Shown here piece by piece: positions 30,900-42,750 of a stretch of 64,000 bases of DNA. The stretch is from Nothopassalora personata. Taxonomy: Eukaryota > Ascomycota > Dothideomycetes > Mycosphaerellales > Mycosphaerellaceae. The number at the start of each line of letters is the position of its first letter. Positions within the stretch are counted from its first letter, which is position 1. Location: assembly GCA_033816765.1 (NCBI GenBank), contig CM066295.1, positions 1,550,001 through 1,614,000 on the forward strand, in the 5' to 3' direction. The translations under genes were made by a program, and so were the position numbers. The notes below the pieces were generated by a model. That model was not told where the DNA came from. It did no database searches and worked only from the letters and a program-made list of their open reading frames with translations.

Positions 30900-30926
30900 T
30901 CGGGTACAGGTGCTTCTAGTCCTTAG

Positions 30927-31384
30927 ATCTTACTTATTTCTTATAGTTACTTATCTTCCCTTAACTTACTTTCTAGTTACGCGGTAGACTCGCCTTTAGA
31001 TTTATTAGGTTACTAGTACTAACGCTTACTTGTCTTATAAATGGCGTTCACGTTATTCGACTATCTAGCCCGCTCGATTAATGCTAACATAGCTGTCTAT
31101 TCCCTCGCTAGTTTCGTAGTATACGTTAGTGTAGTGCGACGGATACGAGTCGCGGTTATTAACGTTATTATTACGGTCTCTATTAGAAGGATCCTTTCGA
31201 TCTTCATAAACTGTCGCTAGTAGGCCCTAGGATTGCCTAACATCTTATATATTAAGCTAAATAGTAGGGTGAGCTACTATGCTACTATAAGATTACCTTA
31301 GCTTATAGCGACTAACTACGCTACCTATGTTACCCGGGCTTACTACTTTAGAACCTAAGGACAGGTTCGTAATAGGGGAGGATA
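30927..31384 (+). other. RIP-mutated spacer with a short frame
   Basis: A frame beginning ATG at 31041 (MAFTLFDYLA) is open for about 60 codons; no domain recognised. The purine-rich AATAGGGGAGGATA just before 31385 could be a polypurine tract for the LTR-like repeat that follows. Confidence 0.3.
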
Positions 31385-31756
31385 TATTAACGACTAATAG
31401 GTTATGTTAACCTTAGGTTTAGAGGGGGGGAGTCCCTTAGGTCCAACTTGCCCTAATTTCATTTAGGTTTAATTAGACATTTAGGTAAGCTAGTAGGACC
31501 TAGTATAGCTATTAAGATATATAATGCGTAGCTAAGCATTATAAGCGTAGCATTAAGGCATCAATTCAATTCATACCTCTCGAGTAGAGGGCATAGGGGT
31601 TTAGGTCCGCTAATCCTCGTATTTTATCTAGCTACTGCGCTACTCGTTACGTAACCTAATTTTACGGTCCCGGGACCGGCAAATACCTCTACTTACATAA
31701 GCGCCGCTCCACACTACTATAACTCGGACAGGCCTACATAGGGTGGTTAGTAGACA
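31385..31756. repeat. LTR-like repeat F, copy 2 (372 bp)
   Basis: Second copy of 1228-1596. It sits exactly at the left truncation point of B. The palindrome core CGGTCCCGGGACCG lies at 31665-31678. A purine-rich tract on its left suggests a plus-strand 3' LTR. Confidence 0.55.
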
Positions 31757-34362
31757 TTAGTATATAGAATACTAAGACTATAAGGATTAATAACTACGTC
31801 CGATAATATAGTTTAGCTAGTAATAGCCTGGTTATAAAGGAAGAGGGTATTATCTACTAGATTAATTAGATCCTCTAGACGACGTTTCCTAATGTAAATA
31901 CCTAGGATTAGTTTCGATATAGTCGCTAGTTCGAGGCTACCCTCTTCGGTCGCGTTACTAATACCCCCGCTCTTTAGGAGAAGCTCGCTATAGTACGACG
32001 CCTTATAGGAAAGGACCCTAAGGTTCGTACTAGATAAGTAGTTACCTATAAAGATAAACCTAAGTATAATAAGGAGGTCTTCCGCGAGGATAGTTAGGCC
32101 TAGTATATCGGAGTGTATTTAACTATACTTTACTTAAAGGGTGCGGTCCCTACTACTAAGCTATATAAGGACGTTAAGAAAATCGGGCTCTCTAGTGTCC
32201 TTAACAACTTTACTATAGTCCCTAGTCCTTAGGTAGTAGCGGAATTTAGGATAAATAAGAACTAGATTAGGTGCCTAATTAATAAGGGTTCCGAGGTAAA
32301 TATTATCGGCTAGAGGAACGCTTATAGGTTTAGGTTACCGGTAATGTCGAGTACTTAGCTTACCTTTCGAGGTACTAGAGGGCGGGCCTAGTTTAAAGGT
32401 GTTGTAGGCAATTTAGATGTTTAGGTATTTAGGGTTTACTACTAAGTAGATATGTTTATCTCCTCGGATCTAAACTTACTAACAATCCTAGGACGTCCGT
32501 AGGCCCGTAAGGTGCGGCTCACTGCCCGTAACTGCGATAATAGTTTATAGGAGGAGACTATTACTAGCCGTAAAGGTAAAAGTGTTATGTTTACTACCCT
32601 AGTTAGCTCGGATAGGTGTAAGACCCTTTAAGAACTATTAAAAGCGTCGGAAAATAGAAGGGTAGGTTAATTTACGGCGCTTAATCTACCGGTAACTTAC
32701 TAAAGCCGGATTTAACAAAATTAGTAAGGTTCTCGTACTATCTCGGAGAAACCTCGGACTTTAATTTACCGGTCCCGGGACCGGTAAATAGCTATAGTAA
32801 GGAAAACGGGTACGACCACGACACGACGCATCTATAGGGACCCGGCAAGGCTCTAACGCCTAGTAACTATTTAGCTTACTTAATAGGATTGCTTAGGAGT
32901 ACTAGAATAAAGGAACGAGTTATAGAAATTAGAATAGGCGCGTTTAAGGGAGATTCTATTACTAATGTTTATTTAGTTTAAGGGGATTAGCCCTCCGAGA
33001 TCCTAAGGCAATCTATATTAAATGCTTAGGCACGGAAGTAATAAGTAGGCTAACATATAGCTAACATTAGGATGCCGTAGGTCTTTACGATATATAAGCG
33101 TAAGGCGGATAAGAAGAAGCTAGTAGACGTAAGCGTTTACGAGCGCCTAGAATCACGAGTTAAGGGAGATATAGAATAGAAGCGTAGGGCACTATACCTA
33201 GAGTCTAGGATGCCTAAAGGACAAGGTCCGTTTAACGGGAAGTACTTAACTAAGAAATTCTTAAGTATTAAGTAAGGTAGCCGGATTACTCTAGAACGGC
33301 TTACCTTAATTAAGGTTAGTATTAAGCTATTACTAATAGAAAGGGCCTTATTCGATAAGATGCTTTATAACCGGGAGGTAGTCCTCGCTTAGGATTTTAG
33401 TTACATAAGGCAAATTAGGTACGACGTTATGCTACCTTAGAAGATTAACACGGTCCCTTATAGGCTATAGTAGGCGCGCCCTATCCGGTTGTACCTAAGT
33501 CTTAGGGTAATTGTTAAGCGTATAATTAGAGCCCGGATTAAGAATAACATCCTAGAATACTTATAAGGGGCATATTCTAATAGCTAGTTCCTAGTCGTAA
33601 AGAAGGTTAATGCCTCTAGAAGCGATGTACTATATCGGTTAAGTAACTTAGCTATACTCCTAAATAAGGTTACTATACGCGATACTAACATTCTACCGGA
33701 CACGGATAGCTTCTTAGAGGATTTTACCGGGTACCGAGTCGCTTCACTTATAGACCTGTTTTTAGGTTATAATTAGATTACTTTAGATAAGTCCTACCGG
33801 GACTTAATAGCCTTTATAATCCCTCTTAGCCTAGTACGTAACACGACTCTACCTTAAGGAGCTACTAATTTAGTTGCTTAGTTCGTGCGTACGGTAATAA
33901 AGATTCTACTTAATTATATCTCGTATTGAGCGAAGCCGTTTCTCGATAACATCGGTATTAAGGGACTAACTAAGGACTATAGGAATGCCGAAGTAGAGCC
34001 TAGGTTAAGGAAATAGGTCATTAAGCACATCGTTTCCCTAGATCTAGTTCTTACTAACCTAGAGAGAGCTAGTACGGTAGTTACTAGAGGCAAATCCTAA
34101 TAGTTATACGAAAAGCTTAAGATTGTTAGGTACGTTACTAGCCCGGATAGTCGCTATCCTAACCTAAAGGTTGTAGCTAAGATCCTAGATTAGCCTACGC
34201 CTACCTATATTAAGGAGGTCCGCACCTATATAGGGCTATATATATACTTCTATATATAGATCCCCTAGTTCGTTATTATCGCTCGACTAATGTATAAGCT
34301 ACTAAAGAAGGACGCCGAGTTCACCTAGATAGAAAATAAGCAGTTCTCGAAAGAAGAGGTTA
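31757..34362 (+). pseudogene. Element B (copy of A), left part: gag end, protease, RT
   Basis: RIP-mutated copy of A starting at a point equal to about A 11814. It carries the protease region uninterrupted (32280-32340, the empty site for Y2), the perfect palindrome 32764-32789 and the RT region. It ends at the C1 insertion (GGTTA duplicated at 34358-34362 and 40963-40967). Stops abound; dead. Confidence 0.8.
32764..32789. repeat. Perfect 26-bp palindrome (5 of 5)
   Basis: ATTTACCGGTCCC plus its reverse complement, in element B between protease and RT. Confidence 0.9.
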
Positions 34363-34558
34363 TGTTAAGGGATGTCGTAATGTATAGCACGCCTACGACC
34401 TACTAGTCGTAGATAAACTAATTCTTACCTTTTGTTTAAGACGCATCGCGCGTCGTAAGGTGTACGCATGCGTGTTACGTGCGGCTTAGTAGCCGGTCGC
34501 GACCGCATATTACATATAAGGCTATATATAAGGGTTAGCTACTAGGCTGCCCCTTACA
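34363..34558 (-). repeat. 3' LTR of C1
   Basis: 196 bp, TGTTAAGGG...CCCCTTACA on the plus strand. Confidence 0.92.
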
Positions 34559-34859
34559 ATTACCTCCCCTCCCGTACGAGCTATCCTTAGCTCGCTAGTT
34601 GCTATGTAGAGGTTCCTACGTACTTCTAGAACTATAGTTGCTATACGGCCTATATACGGGTTACGTACGTATCGTTATGTAGGTGTAGGTAAGTAAGGCT
34701 TAGTTACTATGCCGACGTAGCTAGTTAGGGGTATAAAACTCTAGCCTAACCTAGCCCTATTCTCCTAGTACGTTCCCTAGCGTACTACCTCCGTTATACT
34801 ACTACTACGTACCCGTACCGCACCCTTACCGTAAGCGCCTCGCTAGTATTATTATTATT

Positions 34860-35798
34860 ATGTCTAACGGGCCCTCCTCGCCTCCGTCCTCTAGCCGCTC
34901 CGCCTCCTCCCGTAGTATTAGTAGCGATAGTACTACTAGTACCTTAGAAGACGAGCGCCGCTAGGCGGCTCTAGTACGCGACGTACCTAGAACGCCTAGT
35001 GGTCGTAAGCGACTAGCATCCCCCTCGTAGCTACTAACGCCCTCGCCCGCTACTAAGCTCTCGTAGAGGATTAATATATATATACGGTACCTCCTATACT
35101 TCGTTAAGGGTAAGTCTCTACGCGCGCCGCCTACAATTCGTATACTAACTACTTACTAGACGAAGCCGATGACTGTAATAGTGTTACTACCGGCGAGCTC
35201 CTAAAGAAGTACGGCCGCTATAGGCGTAATAGATATAAGTACGAGCCTAACACTAGCTACGCTATCGCCTCGCTAGTAAGCCGCCTACGCGCCGCGCGCT
35301 CCTAGCGCGACTTCCTTACGGCTATAATAGGCTAGGCGCCTATAGACCTCTAGTAGTAGGAGCTAGTAGAGTAGATCCGCCTATATACCTAGCTAGGTAA
35401 CGACATTACGGAGGTAAGTCGCTACTTCGCTCCTACGAGTCGACTACTACTCGCTGGGGGGGGGCTCTAGTACGTCTCCTATGCTTCGGCTAACCCTTTC
35501 TATAGGCTATTAGGTAGTTTAATGCCTATAAGCATAAGTGTACCGGGGAGACCCGTATACGTGCCCCCGCCGCCGCTACTACTACCGCTGCCCCCGCCGC
35601 CGTAGCGCTCGCGCTCTAGTAGGAGTAGAACCGCGCCCTTAATAGGCTATTCGAACTCGGCCGCGCCGTAAGTCGTATATTCCTCGTATACGTATACCCT
35701 ACTAACCGTAGTCCTAGTTTCTATAGGCGTAGAACATTAATACTACCGCTACCGACTAGGCATTCCTACCTAAGTTACTACGCGACGACGACAACTAA
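34860..35798 (+). pseudogene. Antisense gene of C1: four exons, zinc-cluster-like protein
   Basis: Exons 34860-35109, 35160-35413, 35506-35667 and 35712-35798 (753 nt, 250 aa plus stop). Intron 1 is GTAAGT...TACTAAC...TAG (50 bp). Intron 2 is GTAAGT...GCTAAC...TAG (92 bp). Intron 3 is GTAAGT...TACTAAC...TAG (44 bp). Only splicing joins the frames. Order: Ser-rich N-terminus (MSNGPSSPPSS), six-cysteine region split by intron 1, helical middle, Ala-rich stretch, acidic end L-L-R-D-D-D-N. Taking RIP-type Tyr back to Cys, the spacing is C-X2-C-X8-C-X11-C-X2-C-X6-C. The C1 and C2 copies support this: C1 has TAC/TAT in the K-C-G-R-C part where C2 has TGC/TGT, and C1 has TGT at the third Cys where C2 has TAT. 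TAG/TAA at Gln positions make it dead now. Confidence 0.72.
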
Positions 35799-38700
35799 GG
35801 CGCTCGCCTTACACGCTACTCGCGGGCTCCTCGCCTACTACTACTCTACGTAGCCCCTAGTAGGCGCGCTACTCTTTAGCTTTTATTTTATTTATAGTTA
35901 AGAAAAGTTTTATTTATGCTCTAGTACTCCTATACTAGTCTCATTTACTTCTCCTTAACGCCTTATAGTCGGCTACTATGCGATCCGCATTCGCGAGGCC
36001 CTCCGCCGGTTCCTAGCTATTATACTCCTCTAGCTAGTCCTTCTACTAGACTAGATACTATAGCTTACCCTTACGCTTACGCCTATCTAGTACTACCTCT
36101 ACCTTATACTCTACGTCCTTATTAGCTAGAGGGGGTACGGGTCTATCCTTATCGCTACCGATATACGGCTCGAGGAGAGAGATATAGAAGACGTTATAGA
36201 GCCTTAAGTCGGCTAGTAGCGCTAGGCGGTACGCCTACGAACCGATAGCGTCCGTAATACGGTATAGGCTAATAAACTTCGGACCTATCTTCTTCTTTAG
36301 CACTACTAACTTAAGGTTCTTCGTTAATAATAGGACTAAGTTACCTACGCGGTAGGTCTTAGCTTAGTAGGTCTTATTATAGTAGCGAGCCTAGCTTTCT
36401 CCTATAGCCTTCTATCGCTCCTCGAGTATAGCGCGTAGTTTTCGCATACGACTCGTAGCTATTACCGCTACTAGTACTTCCCCCCCTAGGTCTCGTCTCG
36501 AGATCTAGTTAGTGTAGGGGTAATCTTAGGTCGCTAACCGTACGCTATCTCGAACGGACTTATCCGTAGTGTTAGGTAGATACTATTATTAGCTACGAAT
36601 TTAGTAACTGCAAGCTACTTAGCCTACTTAGTTTAATTATTACTATAGTAATAACGAAGATATTATTCGAGGGTTTAGTTTACCCTCTTAGTTTAGCCGT
36701 TAGTCTAAGGGTAAAAGGCCGTAGATAGCTTACGCTTTACACGCGCCTCGAAGTAGAAGTTACTCTAAAACTGACTAGTGAAGACCGGACCTCGGTCGCT
36801 TACTATGCCTAACGGGACACTATAGTGTCGTACGACTTCGTCTAGTAGGAGCCTCGTAAGCTCTACGGCTATATAAGTCTTCGTTATTAGGATGTATAAG
36901 CTTATTTTTAAGTAGCGATCGACTATTACTAGGATCGCATTATACACGCAACCGGCTCGCGTACTTAGAGGTAGGTCCGTAATAAAATCTATAGTGATTT
37001 CCTACTACGGCCGCTCCGGTCTAGGAAGCGGTTATAGCCTACTATAGGGTCGATAGCGTTTAGCCTTCGAACCCTAGTAGGTTCTATAGGCTTAGACGTA
37101 TTACTTTACGTCCGTGCTAAGTAAGTCCTACTAATAATTACGTCGTAATAGCTCTTTAGTCTTAGTCCTTCTAAAGTAACCCGCGAGGACGTCGTCGTAG
37201 TATATACGAATTAGATACGACCTAATTGCGTAATCCCTAGGTACTACGATCGCGTCTCCGTAGTACATAAGGTTATCCTTTATATACTATCCCTTAGCGT
37301 CCCTCGCGCTTAGCGCCTACGCTAAGTATACGACATACTAGTCGTCTTACTACTACGCGATCTTTATTAAGAGTAGGATTAACTTACCCGTCGAGCTATA
37401 AGCTTAACCCTATATTACTATAGCGCACACTACTACTAGTAACGACGGCTTATCTTCATAGGGAAGGTTACCTCTCCGCACTGCTATTACCGCGCCTATG
37501 TCGCCCTATATCGCCTCGTAGGTAGTAAGCGCGCGCTTTACCGTCGGCTCGCTTATCCCTTCTAGAGACTCCTTCTAGAAAGATAGCTTACTTTATAAGG
37601 TAGGTAGTAAGTTCGAAGTTTATTACGTTATAGCTACGTAGTTACTACGTCTCGAAGGCGCGTCGGCTAGGTTAGTCTTACCCGGCCGATACTCTATTAT
37701 AAAATTAAAAGACTATAGGAACGTAGCCTATCGAGCTTACCGCTCATTTAGCTACTTTACTATTATAAAGCCCTATAGGTTAGCGTAGTCGACTAGTACT
37801 CGTACCGTATACGTAGCGCCCTCTAAGTATAGCCTCTAATGCTTAAAAGCCTTAACTACTATAAGCAGCTCCTAATCGTGCGTCTCGTAGTTACACTCGG
37901 CTAGTATTATCTTACGTAAATAGAACGCGATAGGATACTACTTAGTACTAAACAATTAGGATATAATACCTACGATCGCGAAACCTAACGCGTCGGTTTT
38001 GACTCGCGTACGTAGCGTAGGATCGAAGTGCCTAAGTATTAGTGCACCTAAGAATCCGGCCTTAAGCTATCGAAACGCCTACTCTTCGCTTAAGGTCTAC
38101 GTAAGAGGGCCCTACTTCTTGCCGTCCTTAGATTTCTTTAGTAGGTCCGTTAGGGGCTTATAGACCCTTAAGTATCCTTCTACAAAACGCCGGTAGAAGT
38201 TATAAAACCTAAGGAAGGACTAGACCTTATAAAAGGTCGTAGGTGTAGGCTATTCCTCGATAGCGGCTACCCTACTCCTATCTATCGACATGCCTACGGC
38301 GCTTACGATAAACCTAAGGAACTCTATACTCTCCTAGAAGAAGTAACACTTCTTAGGGTTTACGAATAGAGTAAACTTCCGTAGCCTCGTAAGCACTTCG
38401 CGTACGGCTCGTACGTGTACCTTACGCGTCTCGCTATAGATAAGGATATTATCTAGGTAGACTACGTAAATGTTATTAACTAAGCCGGTTAGCGCCTTAT
38501 TAATATACCCTTAAAAGGTTACTAGTACGTTAGTTAACCCGAACGGCATTACTAGGTACTCGTAGTATCCGTATCGCGTACGAAACGTAGTCTTCCACTT
38601 ATCGCCTCGCTTAATAGGGATACGATAGTAGGCGTCCTTTAAATCGATTATAGTAAAGAACCTAGAACCTAATAGCCTATCTAGCGTCTCGCTAATTAGG

Positions 38701-39480
38701 GGCAGGGGGTATCGGTTCTTTACTATAATCTTATTTAAGCCTCTATAGTCTACATAGAGCCTAAGAGTGCCGTCTTTCTTTAGTACGAATAAGATAGGCG
38801 CACCCGCCTCGCTTACGGACCGCTTAATCTAGCCCTTCTCTATCGCCTCGGCGATATACTTCTTTAAAGCCTCTAACTCCGTAATAGATTAATAGTACAG
38901 CGGCTTAAAGGGGGGTTTCTTTCTTTTAACGAGATTAATCGTATACTTAATCCCGTTAGGTAGCTTACGCTTCGCACGCTTATTAGGTACGTATACATCT
39001 CGGAAGTTAGCGAACTCTTTAGGCTAGTTTAAGCCTTCTCCTTCGTCGGACGCTATAGTAACCGTACGAATACTTATAGTATACACCTACTCTAAGTCGC
39101 CGAGATCCTTAAGGAACTCGCTTACGCTACGCTACTTTACCGTATGCGTCTCCGCGCCGTAGAACTACTAGTCCTTATAATCGCTCTTTACGATCCGATT
39201 ACGGTACCTCTAGGGTCTACCTAAAATTACTAATAGCCTACCTATAGGCACCGCGTAGTAGATAGCGTTACTTACGCGCTCTACTCCCGCGTTATTAGCG
39301 AGTCGTAGCCGAACCGTAAAGGCGCCGTAGTAATACCCTAGGTTATACGTATACGACTCTAACTTCGGTAGCCTTACCCTATTAATAGGTTACATTTAAT
39401 GTCGGAGTATATACTTATACGATACTAGGCTAAGATCCGTATAGTTATCTAGGAGAAACGTAGCCTTGCGAAAGCCCTTA
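35799..39480 (-). pseudogene. pol: C1 pol (minus strand), RIP-mutated
   Basis: Reading leftwards: protease near 39190-39430 (I-L-G-R-P motif), RT near 38530-38830, RNase H near 37800-38000, integrase near 36600-37150 (open piece 36765-36947 with V-S-D-R-G-P), and a chromodomain near 35960-36120 (E-Y-K-V-E-V-V-L-D...Y-L-V-x-W-K-D...S-x-E-P-A-E). Stops are TAG/TAA at former Gln/Trp codons. It ends tail-to-tail with the antisense gene, roughly 150 bp apart. Confidence 0.75.
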
Positions 39481-40754
39481 CGAGTCTCGACTACGCCTCG
39501 TAAGTAACGCGCTAGATATATATCTACTCGCCTTAAAGGGTCGACTTTAGGAAAACTCGGACTTAGGAGCGACCTACTTCTAGTCCTCTACCTTTTCCCT
39601 AGTCGCTACCCTTCTTAGTTAGAGCCTTCGTAGCGTCTACCCTACGAACCGCTTACGCGTTACGGTCCTTCTATAGGTACCTATTCGGGCAATCCGTCTT
39701 AATGTAACCCTTCTTATAGCATCTATAGTACTCCGCTTTAGTCCTATCGAAGGTTATAGACGATCCACCGGCGTCCCGCTAGTAACTCGCACCCGGGTCG
39801 CGCGACGCCTAACTATACTTCTACTACTTCGAGCTACGATCGCTTCGCCCTTAGTCGCCCTTAGTCTCTCGCCTACGGTAACTATACTACCCGCGGTCGT
39901 ACCCTCCGCTACTACGCTCCGTGCTTTTAATACGCGAAGCTAGGATTACTAGTTCCTCTCTAGTTATTAGGATGTTATAAAACTTAACGATTGCGGACCG
40001 TAGGCTAGGCGTAAGCTTAGCGAGCATGTATCGCACGCGTTACGCCTCCGTATAGTCCCCTAACTAATCCTCTATAACATCTAGCTTAGTCGTAAACTAA
40101 CGTACTATCTAGTTATCCTTCTATTTTACCGCCTTATACTCTAACATTACGTTAAGTACGCGGTTTATAGGGTTACCGCATACGTCTCGATAGAACTCCT
40201 TAAAGTCCTAGTATATATACCCTTTAAGGTTAAGGACGCTATAGTTAGCGTACTATCGCTTACTTACCTCTCCGCTTAGGTATATAACCCTATATAGGAC
40301 CTTTAACTCGTTCGTCGTATACGTACCGCCTAAGAGGGTAAAGATAAGAGAGCGCTCTCTTAGGAATACCCGTGCTTTCTTAATCGAGTCCCCTCTAAAA
40401 GGCGTAGGTTCTTTAAGACGTAAACGGGTCGTATGCGATGCGACCGCGCCTCGAGCTACGATATTATCGTTAGTTACTATAGATAGAGGAGGGGGAGGGG
40501 GAGTAGGGGATAGTTCTCCGCCGGATTTGCCCTAAGGGTCCGCCGGCGGTACGCTTACGTCCCGTAAGATCTCTAACTATTTAATCTCCCTCTATATCCC
40601 CTTCTCCTTAATCTCTACCCGAAGGGCATCCCTCCTTACGACTAAGGCTACACGCCTCGCTTGTTACTAGGCCCTAGGGCTTAGGGGAGCCGTAGGCGTA
40701 GCGCTACTATCGTCGCGTTCGGACTCTATAGCGTGTATAGATTGTAACGAAGGG
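39481..40754 (-). pseudogene. gag: C1 gag (minus strand), RIP-mutated
   Basis: The zinc-knuckle remnant near 39680-39735 reads C-Y-K-K-G-Y-I-K-T-D-C-P, i.e. C-X2-C-X4-H-X4-C after undoing Tyr for Cys/His. The remainder is Gag by position. The region matches C2 60480-61747. Confidence 0.6.
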
Positions 40755-40763
40755 AAGAATTAG
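40755..40763 (-). promoter_or_regulatory. C1 self-priming primer-binding site
   Basis: Plus strand AAGAATTAG, three bases from the 5' LTR. In sense CTAATTCTT, which pairs with the LTR at 40822-40830 (9 of 9). There is no clear TATA at the 40-bp spacing seen in the young elements. Confidence 0.55.
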
Positions 40764-40766
40764 AAC

Positions 40767-40962
40767 TGTTAAGGGATGTCGTAATGTATAGCACGCCCAC
40801 GACCTACTAGTCGTAGATAAACTAATTCTTACCTTTTATTTAAGACGTATCGCGCGTCGTAAGGTGTACGTATGCGTGTTACGTACGGCTTAGTAGCCGG
40901 TCGCGACCGTATGTTACATATAAGGCTACATGTAAGGGTTAGCTACTAGGCTGCCCCTTATA
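40767..40962 (-). repeat. 5' LTR of C1
   Basis: 196 bp, ending TTATA (RIP-mutated TTACA). Confidence 0.92.
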
Positions 40963-40967
40963 GGTTA

Positions 40968-42588
40968 CTAGATATCTTATATAGGCTCTAGCCTTAGTTA
41001 CCCTCTACTACTTACCTAGTGCTAGGTCTATCTTTATCTTAGTTAATACTAGCGGTACTAAATAGGGATGTATCGTTTCTTAAGAATTAATAGACAGTAC
41101 CCGACGGCGTTACCCGGTACGGTATAAGAGTAGAATCTAGAACGCGTTAGAATCTAGATATAATACTAGTAAGCAGGAATGCCTTAGGGTCCTTAAGGGG
41201 CTTAAGAAGATCTAGAGATATATTACTAGCGTTGATTTTATCCTTAAGGTTAATGCTAAGACACTTATATAGTAGCTTAACCGGCCGGCTTCGGACCTAC
41301 CGAACTCGGTAATAGCCCGGTAGGTTGTATAGATTAGGCTATTTACGTTCGAAGTAAAGCACGTTACGGGAGCTAGGTACACTAGCCTAGATGCCCTATC
41401 TCGTAGGCCCTCTACACCTTAGGAACCTAGGGAAGCTAATAAAGACGAAGTCGACCGGATAATTAATAATAAGCTATTTAGGTACCCGGAACCGGTCGAC
41501 GCCTATCTAGTTAAAATCTAGAAAACACGACATCTCGGGGACTAATATTCTAAGAACTCTTAGTAACTTGCTTAGGTAATAGAAACTAGGACCCGGCCCG
41601 ATAGTGTTACGCGTACTAAGTACTAGCGGCTAGTAAAGAAGAGCGTTAATTTCTTTATCCGGGACTAATTGCTATTCTTCTAGAAGCGCCGAGGAGCACC
41701 GTTACAACTTGTAATTAACGATAATAAGGCTTAGAAGGAGATCGTTATAGAGTGCTATAAGAGACACGGTCACCGTAGCGCTAAGGTCGTATATAACCTT
41801 ATTTCCGATCGGTATTACTAGGACGGATACTTCGCCGATGTCTCTACGTAGGTTCGAAGTTATACTCCCTATAGGTTTCGCGAAGGCAACTAGCGCGCTA
41901 GTAATCTTTACTTATCGAGCCCTTAGGTTATTAGTAAGAAGTAGTACTCGGACCCCGTCTAGGTATATAAAAATAGATACCTCCTAGTTACGCGCGAAGC
42001 ACTTAGTAACTAGATCGAGGCTAGAGTAACGAGGGCACCTCCTAGCTCTAAGACGGTTACTAAGTTTCTATACGAGGATATCTTCTATAGGCACGGCTAC
42101 TATACTAAAATTGTGCTTAATAACGCTACGGTTTATACGGCTAAGGTTAAGCGGTTACTAGTAGGACTTAGTATTTAAAGAATCTGAATATTACCGTACT
42201 ATCCGTAATCTAATACTCCGGTCGAAGTTAGACACCGTCCGATTCTTATAGCGTTAGTAAAGCTTATAAGGAACACATACCGCGGATAGGAGTAATAGGT
42301 ACCCGCTATGTTATAGGCTAATAGGACTACGACCTGTCGTACTACTAGAATAACGCTAGCTTAGGTTCTATATAGCTATCGTACGATTCTACTAATTAAG
42401 GTTAAGTACCCGACGTAGGCTAATTATTAATAGGGATCGGTAAGGACGACTAAGGACCTCCTTACTATACGTGCGCGTTAACTCTAGGCTCGAGACCTTA
42501 GTTTAGAAGAGCTATATACTCGAAGGAAGCGACTAAGAGAACTTAGTAAGGACTACTTTAATTCTTACCGGAATATTAACTTTATTAG
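40968..42588 (+). pseudogene. Element B, right part: RNase H and integrase
   Basis: Continues B after C1. Matches A 21822 to about 23447, then stops at the E1 LTR. The rest of B is not found in the window. Confidence 0.78.
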
Positions 42589-42750
42589 TATTACGGGTAA
42601 ACGACGTATATACTAAAGTTCTATAAGGTTTATAATAAGTTCGATATAGAAGAAAGGGGAAGTTATACGCTGTCCGAAGAAAAGGTGTCGGAAAGCAACC
42701 CGAACGTATAGGCGTAGCCTATACTAAGGAATAGGGGCCCGCCCCTTATA
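42589..42750 (-). repeat. 3' LTR of E1
   Basis: 162 bp, matches 226-387. Begins TATTACGGG (RIP-mutated TGTTACGGG) and ends CCCCTTATA. Confidence 0.8.

Larger units (their letters stand above)
24400..30926 (+). pseudogene. Element/gene G: long RIP-mutated frame of unknown function
   Basis: A single plus-strand frame runs from before 24685 to TAG at 30924-30926 once two insertions are removed (the SINE-like copy with its 13-bp duplication, and TR-GAG with its 5-bp duplication). The pieces 24685-25586, 26361-26717 and 29213-30926 join in frame and give about 990 codons, with internal stops almost only TAG/TAA, as expected from RIP of Gln/Trp codons. The frame may begin upstream. It is rich in Lys/Arg/Leu and predicted helical, with a C-terminal Ser/Asn-rich tandem repeat (30764-30899). 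I recognise no domain. It could be a transposon protein or a repeated host gene. RIP implies it was present in more than one copy. Confidence 0.5.
34363..40962 (-). mobile_element. C1: RIP-mutated chromovirus with spliced antisense gene, 6600 bp
   Basis: 196-bp LTRs (34363-34558 and 40767-40962) with target duplication GGTTA. Sense is minus: a polypurine tract (plus strand CCTCCCCTCCC) abuts the left LTR and a self-priming site abuts the right LTR. Sense genes: gag with zinc knuckle, then protease, RT, RNase H, integrase and chromodomain. On the plus strand, between pol and the 3' LTR, lies a four-exon antisense gene. C2 at 48445-61955 is a near-identical copy. Dead through RIP. Confidence 0.93.

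Noticed and set aside
24685..30926. Frame G as a Starship captain (DUF3435 tyrosine recombinase)
   Set aside because: A C-terminal basic helical part is vaguely similar, but I see no R...H-x-x-R...Y signature and cannot support it.
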